This document shows positions 45,452 to 52,622 of a DNA stretch of 64,000 nucleotides, piece after piece. How positions within the stretch are numbered: the stretch's first letter is position 1; the number at the start of each line of letters is the position of its first letter. A model generated the notes under the pieces. The model had not been told where the DNA came from and did no database searches. It saw only the letters and a program-made list of their open reading frames with translations. The stretch lies in the NCBI GenBank assembly GCA_015060905.1, contig SUXQ01000001.1, positions 97,256-161,255 of the forward strand, in the 5' to 3' direction. The DNA is from Bacteroidales bacterium (GTDB lineage Bacteria > Bacteroidota > Bacteroidia > Bacteroidales > Bacteroidaceae). Both the position numbers and the translations under genes were made by a program.

Positions 45452-46831
45452 TTATGCTGTTTGTAGTGCAGCTTCTATTTCGCTCATTTCACTGCGGAAC
45501 TGTTTGTTTGTGTCAAGCAGATTGGATATTGTCTTGCATGCGTGCAGCACTGTTGCATGGTCGCGGCGACCTATCTGTAATCCTATCTTTGAGGTTGAAA
45601 GGTCAAGATGTTTTTTTGCAAGGAACATTGCTGTCTGTCTCACAAGTACAATTTCGCGTTTGCGCGACTTTGTATTTATGCTGTTTACATCTACTTTGTA
45701 GTAGTCGGCAACAACTTTTACTATTTTTTCAATGCCTATGGGCTCTTTTTCATATTCCGACAGGCCGCCGAGGATTTTTTGCGCCAACTGAAGGTTAATA
45801 TCGCAGTTGTTTATGGTCGAGTGTGCCATAAGCGATACGATGATGCCCTCAAGGTCGCGGACGCTGGCGTTTACATGCTCGGCAATGTATGTTATTACCT
45901 CTTCGGGGAATTTCAATCCATCGTGGCGTATTTTGCTGCGCAGGATATTTTTGCGCAGTTCAAGGTCGGGCTTTTCAATTTCTGCGGTCAGTCCCCATTT
46001 GAAGCGTGTGATGAGCCTCTCTTCCATGCCTTTAAGCTGTGCGGGCGAGCGGTCGGATGTCATTATAAGTTGCTTGCCGTTCAGGTGCAGGTGGTTGAAT
46101 ATGTGGAAGAACGCATTTTGTGTGCCCGGAAGCCCCGCAAATTCCTGAATATCGTCAATGATAAGAATGTCGATACTTTGGTAGAATCGCATAAAGTCGT
46201 TGAAGTTCTTGTGGAGTATCGAATCGGTGTATTGTACCTGGAAAAGGTGTGCCGATATATAAAGGACGCGTAGGTCGGGGTGTAGTTGTTTGATTTTTGA
46301 GCCAATGGCGTTTACAAGGTGAGTCTTACCCACACCTGATGCTCCGTGTATGAACAGGGGGTTGAAGGTCTTTCCGGGGAACATTGCCACGCTCTCGGCA
46401 GCCGTACGCGAGAGTTTGTTGCTATTGCCTTCGACGTAGTTGTCAAAGGTGTATTTTCTTATGAGCATAGAGTTTAGCTCCTCTGCTGCTTCGGCTTTCT
46501 CTGTTGTACGTTTGGCGGTTGCGACAGGTCGCGTCTCGGGCTCAATCTCTGTAACGCCGCCACCATCGTTGCTTGTCGAGTCGGTGATGATGGTGTATTT
46601 AAGCCCTACTCCCTCGCCGAGGACTCTGTTGAATGTAGAGCCCAGCAAGCCTATGTAATTTTCTTCGAGAAATTCACAGATAAAATGACTCTTAACCTGT
46701 ATGTTAAGTGTCTTGTCCTTGTATTCTAGCGGAACAATATCTGCGAACCAAGTGGCAAAGGCATTGGCGGACACATTGTCGCGTATAATGCGCAAACATT
46801 CATCCCATATTGTGTTTAAATTCGGGTTCAT
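45452..46831 (-). CDS. dnaA: Chromosomal replication initiator DnaA
   Basis: 459 aa from the ATG at 46831 (a TTG one codon earlier is unlikely). Domain I (about 1-85: TIWDECLRIIRDNVSANAFATWF) is followed by a short linker with acidic and Ser stretches. The AAA+ domain has Walker A GASGVGKTHLVNAIG and Walker B ILIIDDIQEF, with sensor ERLITRFKWGL. The C-terminal DNA-binding domain has DLSTSKIGLQIGRRDHATVLHACKTI. Its direct neighbours are nrdJ and a 548-bp AT-rich gap. No cluster of DnaA boxes is visible, so an adjacent oriC is unproven. Confidence 0.97.
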   Translation of the reverse strand: MNPNLNTIWDECLRIIRDNVSANAFATWFADIVPLEYKDKTLNIQVKSHFICEFLEENYIGLLGSTFNRVLGEGVGLKYTIITDSTSNDGGGVTEIEPETRPVATAKRTTEKAEAAEELNSMLIRKYTFDNYVEGNSNKLSRTAAESVAMFPGKTFNPLFIHGASGVGKTHLVNAIGSKIKQLHPDLRVLYISAHLFQVQYTDSILHKNFNDFMRFYQSIDILIIDDIQEFAGLPGTQNAFFHIFNHLHLNGKQLIMTSDRSPAQLKGMEERLITRFKWGLTAEIEKPDLELRKNILRSKIRHDGLKFPEEVITYIAEHVNASVRDLEGIIVSLMAHSTINNCDINLQLAQKILGGLSEYEKEPIGIEKIVKVVADYYKVDVNSINTKSRKREIVLVRQTAMFLAKKHLDLSTSKIGLQIGRRDHATVLHACKTISNLLDTNKQFRSEMSEIEAALQTA

Positions 46832-47379
46832 CAAAAATCAGTCAGTAAAAAAGGTTAAAGGTTAACGACGGGCTGCATTTTGTTACTCTGCTCTTTTGTT
46901 AGAGATTTTGTGCTGTCGCGTCGTCTTCGACAATGCAAATATCCGAAAGAAAAAGATAAAAAACAAATAAAAAAAGTTTTGGAATTTCGGTCAATTTGCA
47001 AGAGGTTAAATATCAGCTATTTGCAAATCCGTGTATTATAAAGGTTGTAGAATGATGAAAATTTTTTAATGTCTTTATTTTTAATGTATTATCCTGTTGA
47101 TAACTTTGTTGAAAATTTCTCACGGAATGTTTATGAATGTTCGTATAGTGCCTAAAAACGCATGTTTCGCACATTCTTTTGATTGTTGATTCTTTTGAGG
47201 TGTCAATTTAGACAAAATCTAAATAATGTTTTTTATTTGTATCTTTAATATCTTATTTGTGGTATTTGTTGTAAAAAGAATATCTGTTCTTTTTTAATAT
47301 TTATTTTGTTTTTATAATATAAAAAATGTATCAAGTAAGAAATATTGTAATAAATTTGCGCATTGCAAACGGTTAAGAT
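46832..47379. other. 548-bp AT-rich intergenic region upstream of dnaA and the sirtuin gene
   Basis: Holds the divergent upstream regions of dnaA and the sirtuin gene. A TAAATTTG -7-like element at 47351-47358 faces the sirtuin gene. One TGTTGATAA (a one-mismatch DnaA box on the minus strand) lies near 47096. The stretch 47215-47340 is strongly AT-rich. I see no ORF with coding character and no RNA gene that I recognise. Confidence 0.6.
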
Positions 47380-48075
47380 ATGAAGAAAATTGTTTTTCTT
47401 ACCGGCGCGGGTATGAGCGTCGAGAGTGGCCTCAGTACTTTTCGTGGTGCCGGGGGAATGTGGGACGAATATCCTGTCGAGAAGGTTGCTTCTATCGAGG
47501 GTTATAATTCCAACCCCTCTTTGGTGCTGGAATTTTATAATAAGCGTCGCAGGGAACTGCTCACTGTGCAGCCTAACGAAGGGCATCGTCTGATTGCTTC
47601 GCTCGAGAATGATTATCGCGTTACGGTTGTTACGCAGAATGTGGATGACCTGCACGAACGTGCCGGCTCTTCGAACGTAATTCATTTGCATGGTGAACTT
47701 ATGAAGGCAACTTCCTCGCGCGAACCTAATAATTTGAATTACGTGCGCACACTTTCGGCCGATAATTTAAGCATAGAACCGGGTGACAAGGCCGATGATG
47801 GCTCGCAACTGCGTCCTTATATTGTTTGGTTCGGCGAGGCTGTTCCCATGATGGACGATGCTATTCGTCAGCTAGCAGACGCTGATATTTTTGTGATAAT
47901 AGGCACTTCGTTGAATGTCTATCCTGCTGCCGGTCTTTTGAACTATGCTCCTGCCGGGGTCCCTGTCTATCTTATCGACCCTAATGATGTTATTGTTGGC
48001 TCCTACAGATGGTTGACGTTCATTAGAAAAGGCGCTTCGGAGGGTATGAAAGAATTTATTTCGCTTTTAAAGTGA
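47380..48075 (+). CDS. Sir2-family NAD-dependent deacylase lacking the zinc-finger cysteines
   Basis: 231-aa protein removing acyl groups from lysines with NAD. NAD-binding blocks: VFLTGAGMSVESGLSTFRG, TQNVDDLHERAG with the catalytic-site Asn-Asp, VIHLHGEL with the catalytic His, IVWFGEAVP and IIGTSLNVYPAAGL. The module after HGEL, which in most sirtuins holds four zinc cysteines, reads KATSSREPNNLNYVR and has none. I know the same variant in other Bacteroidales sirtuins, so this is a subfamily trait rather than damage. Confidence 0.93.
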   Translation: MKKIVFLTGAGMSVESGLSTFRGAGGMWDEYPVEKVASIEGYNSNPSLVLEFYNKRRRELLTVQPNEGHRLIASLENDYRVTVVTQNVDDLHERAGSSNVIHLHGELMKATSSREPNNLNYVRTLSADNLSIEPGDKADDGSQLRPYIVWFGEAVPMMDDAIRQLADADIFVIIGTSLNVYPAAGLLNYAPAGVPVYLIDPNDVIVGSYRWLTFIRKGASEGMKEFISLLK

Positions 48076-48165
48076 TAAAAATAGAGGATGATTTTTTAGA
48101 AGAAAATTCATTCCCCGATGAACATTAATATATACAGAATTGTTTATAACTAAAAACTTACATTT

Positions 48166-48330
48166 ATGAAAAAGTACATTTGCACAGTTTGTCAGTGGGT
48201 TTACGACCCAGCTATTGGTGACCCCGAGTCGGGCATTGCTGCCGGAACAGCTTTCGAGGATATTCCCGAGGATTGGTGCTGTCCGCTTTGTGGCGTTGGA
48301 AAAGAGGATTTTGAGCCTGTTGAAAAGTAA
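48166..48330 (+). CDS. Rubredoxin
   Basis: 54-aa electron carrier with one Fe(Cys)4 centre. The sequence starts [19 protein letters not shown], contains the typical [15 protein letters not shown], and ends with [16 protein letters not shown]. The four ligands lie in two CxxC pairs (C6/C9 and C39/C42); an extra Cys precedes the second pair. It probably supplies electrons to rubrerythrin or related peroxide or oxygen reductases. The gene stands alone between the sirtuin gene and a terminator. Confidence 0.97.
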   Translation: MKKYICTVCQWVYDPAIGDPESGIAAGTAFEDIPEDWCCPLCGVGKEDFEPVEK

Positions 48331-48345
48331 AATCCCTGCTTATAT

Positions 48346-48379
48346 AATAATAGCGACTAAATTTTTAGTCGCTATTATT
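48346..48379. terminator. Bidirectional terminator after rubredoxin
   Basis: AATAATAGCGACTAAA (48346-48361) is complementary to 48364-48379. With a 4-6-nt loop the working stem is about 14 bp, flanked by A and T. It lies between the rubredoxin gene and the convergent ygiQ-type gene. Confidence 0.85.
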
Positions 48380-48404
48380 TATGCTAAATATTAAAATGGG
48401 TATG

Positions 48405-50258
48405 CTATAATCCCAATTTCTTTAGAATATCCTGACGCCCCATCTTTTTAAGTAGTGCCCTTATTTTGCTCTGTTCTTCTTTCTTGTACCAGAAGAAAAA
48501 TAACCTTTGTTCCTCTTTTTCGCGCATGTTTCTTGCACAGAAAATCTTGTCACCCGTTTCGGGGTTAATGCCTGTGTAGTACATTTCGGTAGCCATAGTC
48601 ATGGGGGTAGGTGTAAAATCTTGTACCTGTTCCAGATGGAAATTAAGTTCTTTTGTTTCTGCTGCAAGTGTTGCCATACTCTCCATAGTGCTTCCCGGAT
48701 GGCTGCTTATAAAATAAGGTATAAGTTGTTGGTTCAGTTTCTGTTCGCGGTTAATCCTGTTGAAAATGTCGCGGAACTTGCGGAAGTGTGCAAATGATGG
48801 CTTGCGCATCAGCTTCAGCACTTTGTCGTCAGTATGTTCGGGGGCAACCTTTAATCGTCCGCTTACGTGGTTTTTTATAAGTTCTTCGGTGTATTTTGCA
48901 GTGTTATTATCCTTTTGTTTGTCTCCTGTGCTATGCAGCAACATGTCGTATCGGACACCGCTACCGATGAAACTCTTCTTTATTCCGCGTATGGTATCCA
49001 CACGTTTGTATAGTTTCAGCAGTGGTGAGTGGTCTATATTCAGATTGGGGCAGATGTTCGGTTGTATGCACGACGAGCGGGCGCATTTTTCGCATCGCGA
49101 TTGGTCGTTTCCGCCCATGCGGTACATATTTGCCGATGGACCGCCAAGGTCGGACAGATAGCCTTTAAAGTCGGGCATAGATGCAATTTTCTCAACCTCG
49201 CGTATGATGCTCTCTTCGCTGCGGCTGGCGATGAACTTTCCTTGATGCGCCGAAATTGTGCAGAATGCGCAACCGCCGAAGCAGCCTCGGTGTATGTTAA
49301 CCGAGAATTTTATCATGTCATAGGCGGGGATACGTTTGCCGTTGTATTTTGGGTGGGGCAGACGTGTGTAGGGTAGGTCGAAACTGTGGTCGAGCTGTTC
49401 GGTGGTCATTGGGGCGAATGGCGGGTTTATTACCGTAAATTTTCCATCTACCTGCTGTATCAGTCGGCGTGCGTGACGTTTGTTCGACTCACGCTCGATG
49501 ATAAGAAAATTTTTCGCCTCTTTCTCTTTGCTGTTCAAGCACTCCTCGTGGCTGAAAAGTATATGGTCATTGTCGCTCGGGGTTATTTCTTCTTTTTTAG
49601 TAAGATGCCCCGTCTGCGAAATATCGAGCGTAAGTTCGTGTGCCCTGTCGGCGGTAATATATTCGGCTCCGCTTTTTTCAATTTCTTCTTTCAGGGCTTT
49701 TGCTATTGCTATTATCGGCTGTTCGCCCATTCCGTAGACAAGAATGTCAGCTTTGCTGTCGATGAGGATACTTTTTTTAAGTTTATCCTGCCAATAATCG
49801 TAGTGTGTGAAACGTCTCATAGAGGCCTCAATGCCTCCTATTACCACAGGGCTGTCGGGGTAGAGTTGTTTCAGGATGTTCGAGTAGACGCTTGTGGCAT
49901 ACTCGGGGCGCATGCTGTGTTTGCCGTCGGGAGAGTAGGCGTCCTCGGAGCGGAAGCGTTTGGCTGCGGTGTATTTGTTTACCATTGAGTCCATGCAACC
50001 TGCCGAAATTCCGAAGAATAGTCGGGGACGTCCCATCTTTTTAAAGTCACGAAGGTCATCCTGCCAATTTGGTTGCGGAACTATTGCCACGCGCAACCCT
50101 TCGGCCTCGAGTATGCGGCCGATGACCGCCGCTCCGAATGAGGGGTGGTCTACGTATGCGTCGCCGCTGAAAAGTACAACGTCAAGTTCGTCCCATCCGC
50201 GCAATTTGGCCTCTTTGCGGGTGGTTGGTAACCAATCGGTAAGTTTGTGGTCGGACAT
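48405..50258 (-). CDS. YgiQ-family radical SAM protein
   Basis: 617-aa cytoplasmic iron-sulfur enzyme. The N-terminal part resembles a B12-binding-like Rossmann region (about 20-130: VVLFSGDAYVDHPSFGAAVIGR). The radical SAM core carries the CxxxCxxC cluster motif in HRGCFGGCAFCTIS (about residue 320), followed by SRSEESIIREVE. Extra cysteines occur about 75 residues later (CEKCARSSCIQPNICPN) and may bind a second cluster. The C-terminus is Lys-rich (about 560-617). The reaction of YgiQ proteins is not known. Last gene of the run that starts with porW, 9 nt after the small hypothetical gene. Confidence 0.9.
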   Translation of the reverse strand: MSDHKLTDWLPTTRKEAKLRGWDELDVVLFSGDAYVDHPSFGAAVIGRILEAEGLRVAIVPQPNWQDDLRDFKKMGRPRLFFGISAGCMDSMVNKYTAAKRFRSEDAYSPDGKHSMRPEYATSVYSNILKQLYPDSPVVIGGIEASMRRFTHYDYWQDKLKKSILIDSKADILVYGMGEQPIIAIAKALKEEIEKSGAEYITADRAHELTLDISQTGHLTKKEEITPSDNDHILFSHEECLNSKEKEAKNFLIIERESNKRHARRLIQQVDGKFTVINPPFAPMTTEQLDHSFDLPYTRLPHPKYNGKRIPAYDMIKFSVNIHRGCFGGCAFCTISAHQGKFIASRSEESIIREVEKIASMPDFKGYLSDLGGPSANMYRMGGNDQSRCEKCARSSCIQPNICPNLNIDHSPLLKLYKRVDTIRGIKKSFIGSGVRYDMLLHSTGDKQKDNNTAKYTEELIKNHVSGRLKVAPEHTDDKVLKLMRKPSFAHFRKFRDIFNRINREQKLNQQLIPYFISSHPGSTMESMATLAAETKELNFHLEQVQDFTPTPMTMATEMYYTGINPETGDKIFCARNMREKEEQRLFFFWYKKEEQSKIRALLKKMGRQDILKKLGL

Positions 50259-50267
50259 TTTATTTCC

Positions 50268-50588
50268 TTATTCTTGTTCTTGTGGAGTTTCGGCTGTTGC
50301 CGCCCATTGATTGTAAAGTGCTATAAGGTTGCTCAGCCCTAAAGGTTTCATGTTGTCGTTGTAGAAAAGGAAGCACAGCTCCAGCAGGGCTTTTGCATCC
50401 TCCTTGTCCTCGGCCGAGCCTACAAGCGAGCGCAGTGTGAAACGTACTTTGTCGAGTGTTTCTTCGCTTACGCTTCCTGTGCTGTCGGCAATCTGCGTCA
50501 GCAGAGAGTATCTTTTTATTGTTTCGAGATATTTTTCTGTTACCTCTAATGTTCGTGTGCCCGATGCGTTTGCTTGAATTGTGTACAT
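50268..50588 (-). CDS. Small conserved-looking hypothetical protein
   Basis: 106 aa, not recognised. No signal peptide or membrane segment; predicted mostly helical with an acidic/Gln-rich tail (TPQEQE). It begins MYTIQANASGTRTLEVTEKYLETIKRY. It lies between tsaE (34 nt) and the ygiQ-type gene (9 nt) and is surely in the same transcript. A coding call rests on position, spacing and normal composition. Confidence 0.65.
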   Translation of the reverse strand: MYTIQANASGTRTLEVTEKYLETIKRYSLLTQIADSTGSVSEETLDKVRFTLRSLVGSAEDKEDAKALLELCFLFYNDNMKPLGLSNLIALYNQWAATAETPQEQE

Positions 50589-50622
50589 GCTGTCTGTTTT
50601 TATATGTTTGTTTAGCCGACAA

Positions 50623-51057
50623 CTATTCTTGTCTGCTTTCTATTGTAATTTCTCTTGTTCCATCTTCATTCTCTTCGATGGTTACTTTTACAGTATCTTC
50701 GGGGAGAATTTCTTCGGCAAGCTGCGGCCACTCTATGAAGCATATTGCGTTACTATAGAAATAATCTTCGTATCCTAAATTATATAGTTCGGCTACCGAT
50801 TTTATGCGGTAAAAATCGAAGTGATAGATGGGGCGGCTGTCTTTGTCGGCATATTCATTTACAATGGCAAATGTGGGCGAATTTACTGTGTCGTCTACTC
50901 CTAATGCTTGGCACAGGCTTTTTACAAATGTGGTTTTTCCCACGCCCATTTTCCCATAAAAGGCGAAAATTTTCTTGTTGCCCATCAGGGTTATGAATCT
51001 TTGCGCCGCAGTGTCGTACTCTTGCAGTCCGTTTATTTTTATTGTTTGTTTTTCCAT
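50623..51057 (-). CDS. tsaE: tRNA threonylcarbamoyladenosine biosynthesis ATPase TsaE
   Basis: 144-aa P-loop ATPase that regenerates the TsaB-TsaD complex in t6A tRNA modification. Walker A FYGKMGVGKTTFVKSLCQ, the switch segment VNSPTFAIVNEY, YHFDFYRIKSVAEL and the Trp-containing CFIEWPQLAEEIL are all family marks. It starts 6 nt after porX, an adjacency I recall from other Bacteroidota. Confidence 0.95.
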   Translation of the reverse strand: MEKQTIKINGLQEYDTAAQRFITLMGNKKIFAFYGKMGVGKTTFVKSLCQALGVDDTVNSPTFAIVNEYADKDSRPIYHFDFYRIKSVAELYNLGYEDYFYSNAICFIEWPQLAEEILPEDTVKVTIEENEDGTREITIESRQE

Positions 51058-51063
51058 CTTTTT

Positions 51064-52611
51064 TTATCTTCCTTTCGGACGTAGTGTTACGAATGGAACG
51101 AGCATCTCTTCCATTGAAATTCCACCATGCTGAAAGGTCTCTTTATAGTATGATACATAATGGTTGTAGTTATTGGGGTAGGCAAAAAAGTCGTCTCCCG
51201 TAGCAAAAATGTAGCTTGTGCTGATATTGGGTGATGGTAGCTGCGCTTTTGCCGGCTCTTTTATTTCGAACACTTCTTTGGGATTGTAGCTTAGTGACTT
51301 TCCCAATTTGTATCTTAGGTTGGTGTTTGTGTTCTTGTCGCCCACTACTTTTATGGCATTGTTTACCCGGACGCTGCCGTGGTCGGTGGTAATTACAGTT
51401 GTGTAGTCACTTTCGGCAAGGTAGCGAAACAACTTTATTATCGACGAATGGCGCAACCACGACAAAGTTATCGAACGATAGGCAGCCTCGCTCGATGCAA
51501 GCTCGCGCATCATCATCGACTCTGTGCGTGCATGCGACAGCATGTCTATAAAGTTTATTACCAATACGTTCAGGTTGTTTCCCGAAAGACTGCGTATGTT
51601 GTCGATGTATTTTTCTGCAGCCTGTGAGGTCAGTATCTTGTTGTACGAGAAACTGTCCTTGCGACGGTAGCGGGTTATTTGCGTCTCTATCAATGCACGC
51701 TCGTTCAGGTTTTTGCCCTCGTCCTCTTCCTCGTCTACCCACAGAGCGGGGAACATCTCTTTTATTTGCTTAGGCATCAGCCCCGAGAATATTGCGTTGC
51801 GGGCATACTGCGTGGCTGTTGGCAGAATGCTTGTGTATAGTTCTTCCTCGATAGAGAAAAGGTTGCCTATTTCTCCCATCAATACTTTCCATTGGTCGAA
51901 ACGGAAATTGTCTATGACAATGAGAAAAACCTTCTCTTGTTTGTCGAGCAGCGGGAAAATGCGTTCCTTGAAAATGTCGTTACTCATGAGCGGACGTTTC
52001 TTGTTGCCTGTCATCCAATCGAGATAATTCTTTTTTATGAACTTAGCGAACATGTTGCTCGCCTCGCTCTTCTGCATTTTCAACATTTCGTGCATGCTGC
52101 TGTCGGCATTTTCAAGCTCAAGTTCCCAAAAGACTATTTTTTTGTAAACCTCTATCCAATCTTCTGTTGTCAGCGAGTCGCAAATTTGCATTCCTATCTT
52201 TCCCCAATTCTGCTGATAGGCATTGTTGGCTTTTTCGGCTACAATCTCGCGCTTGTGAATGTTCTTTTTAAGTGCCAGAAGTATCTGGCTGGGGTTTACG
52301 GGTTTTATAAGATAATCGGCTATTTTTGAGCCGATAGCCTCTTCCATAATATCCTCTTCCTCGCTTTTTGTCACCATTACTATAGGCAGCGAGGGGCGTA
52401 TCTCCTTAACTTGCACAAGAGTTTCAAGCCCGCTCAGTCCGGGCATATTTTCGTCGAGCAACATAAGGTCAAAATCCTCGTTGCGGCACGCCTCTATGGC
52501 ATCGCGACCGTTGGTTACGGTAACAACTTCGTATCCCTTTGATTCAAGGAATATAATGTGTCCGTTCAGCAGCTCAATTTCATCGTCTGCCCAAAGTAAT
52601 CTGTGTGCCAT
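51064..52611 (-). CDS. porX: T9SS response regulator PorX (receiver plus PglZ domain)
   Basis: 515 aa. The N-terminal receiver domain (1-120) has the acidic pair in LLWADDEIE, phospho-acceptor Asp in LMLLDENMPG, a Thr switch in MVTKSEEED and Lys in YLIKPVNP. After a helical linker comes the PglZ/alkaline-phosphatase-like domain (about 205-500) with metal-site segments VIDNFRFDQW, FIDMLSHAR and TTDHGSVRV. In Porphyromonas PorX with PorY controls T9SS genes, and its PglZ domain hydrolyses cyclic and linear oligonucleotides. It follows porW by 11 nt. Confidence 0.95.
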   Translation of the reverse strand: MAHRLLWADDEIELLNGHIIFLESKGYEVVTVTNGRDAIEACRNEDFDLMLLDENMPGLSGLETLVQVKEIRPSLPIVMVTKSEEEDIMEEAIGSKIADYLIKPVNPSQILLALKKNIHKREIVAEKANNAYQQNWGKIGMQICDSLTTEDWIEVYKKIVFWELELENADSSMHEMLKMQKSEASNMFAKFIKKNYLDWMTGNKKRPLMSNDIFKERIFPLLDKQEKVFLIVIDNFRFDQWKVLMGEIGNLFSIEEELYTSILPTATQYARNAIFSGLMPKQIKEMFPALWVDEEEDEGKNLNERALIETQITRYRRKDSFSYNKILTSQAAEKYIDNIRSLSGNNLNVLVINFIDMLSHARTESMMMRELASSEAAYRSITLSWLRHSSIIKLFRYLAESDYTTVITTDHGSVRVNNAIKVVGDKNTNTNLRYKLGKSLSYNPKEVFEIKEPAKAQLPSPNISTSYIFATGDDFFAYPNNYNHYVSYYKETFQHGGISMEEMLVPFVTLRPKGR

Positions 52612-52622
52612 ATTTACTTATT

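Noticed and set aside
46832-46834. TTG start one codon upstream of the dnaA ATG
   Set aside because: The ATG at 46831 gives the normal DnaA N-terminus, so a TTG start is not needed.
46832-47379. Firm oriC call next to dnaA
   Set aside because: Only isolated one-mismatch DnaA boxes were found and no cluster, and skew cannot be computed reliably from this window.
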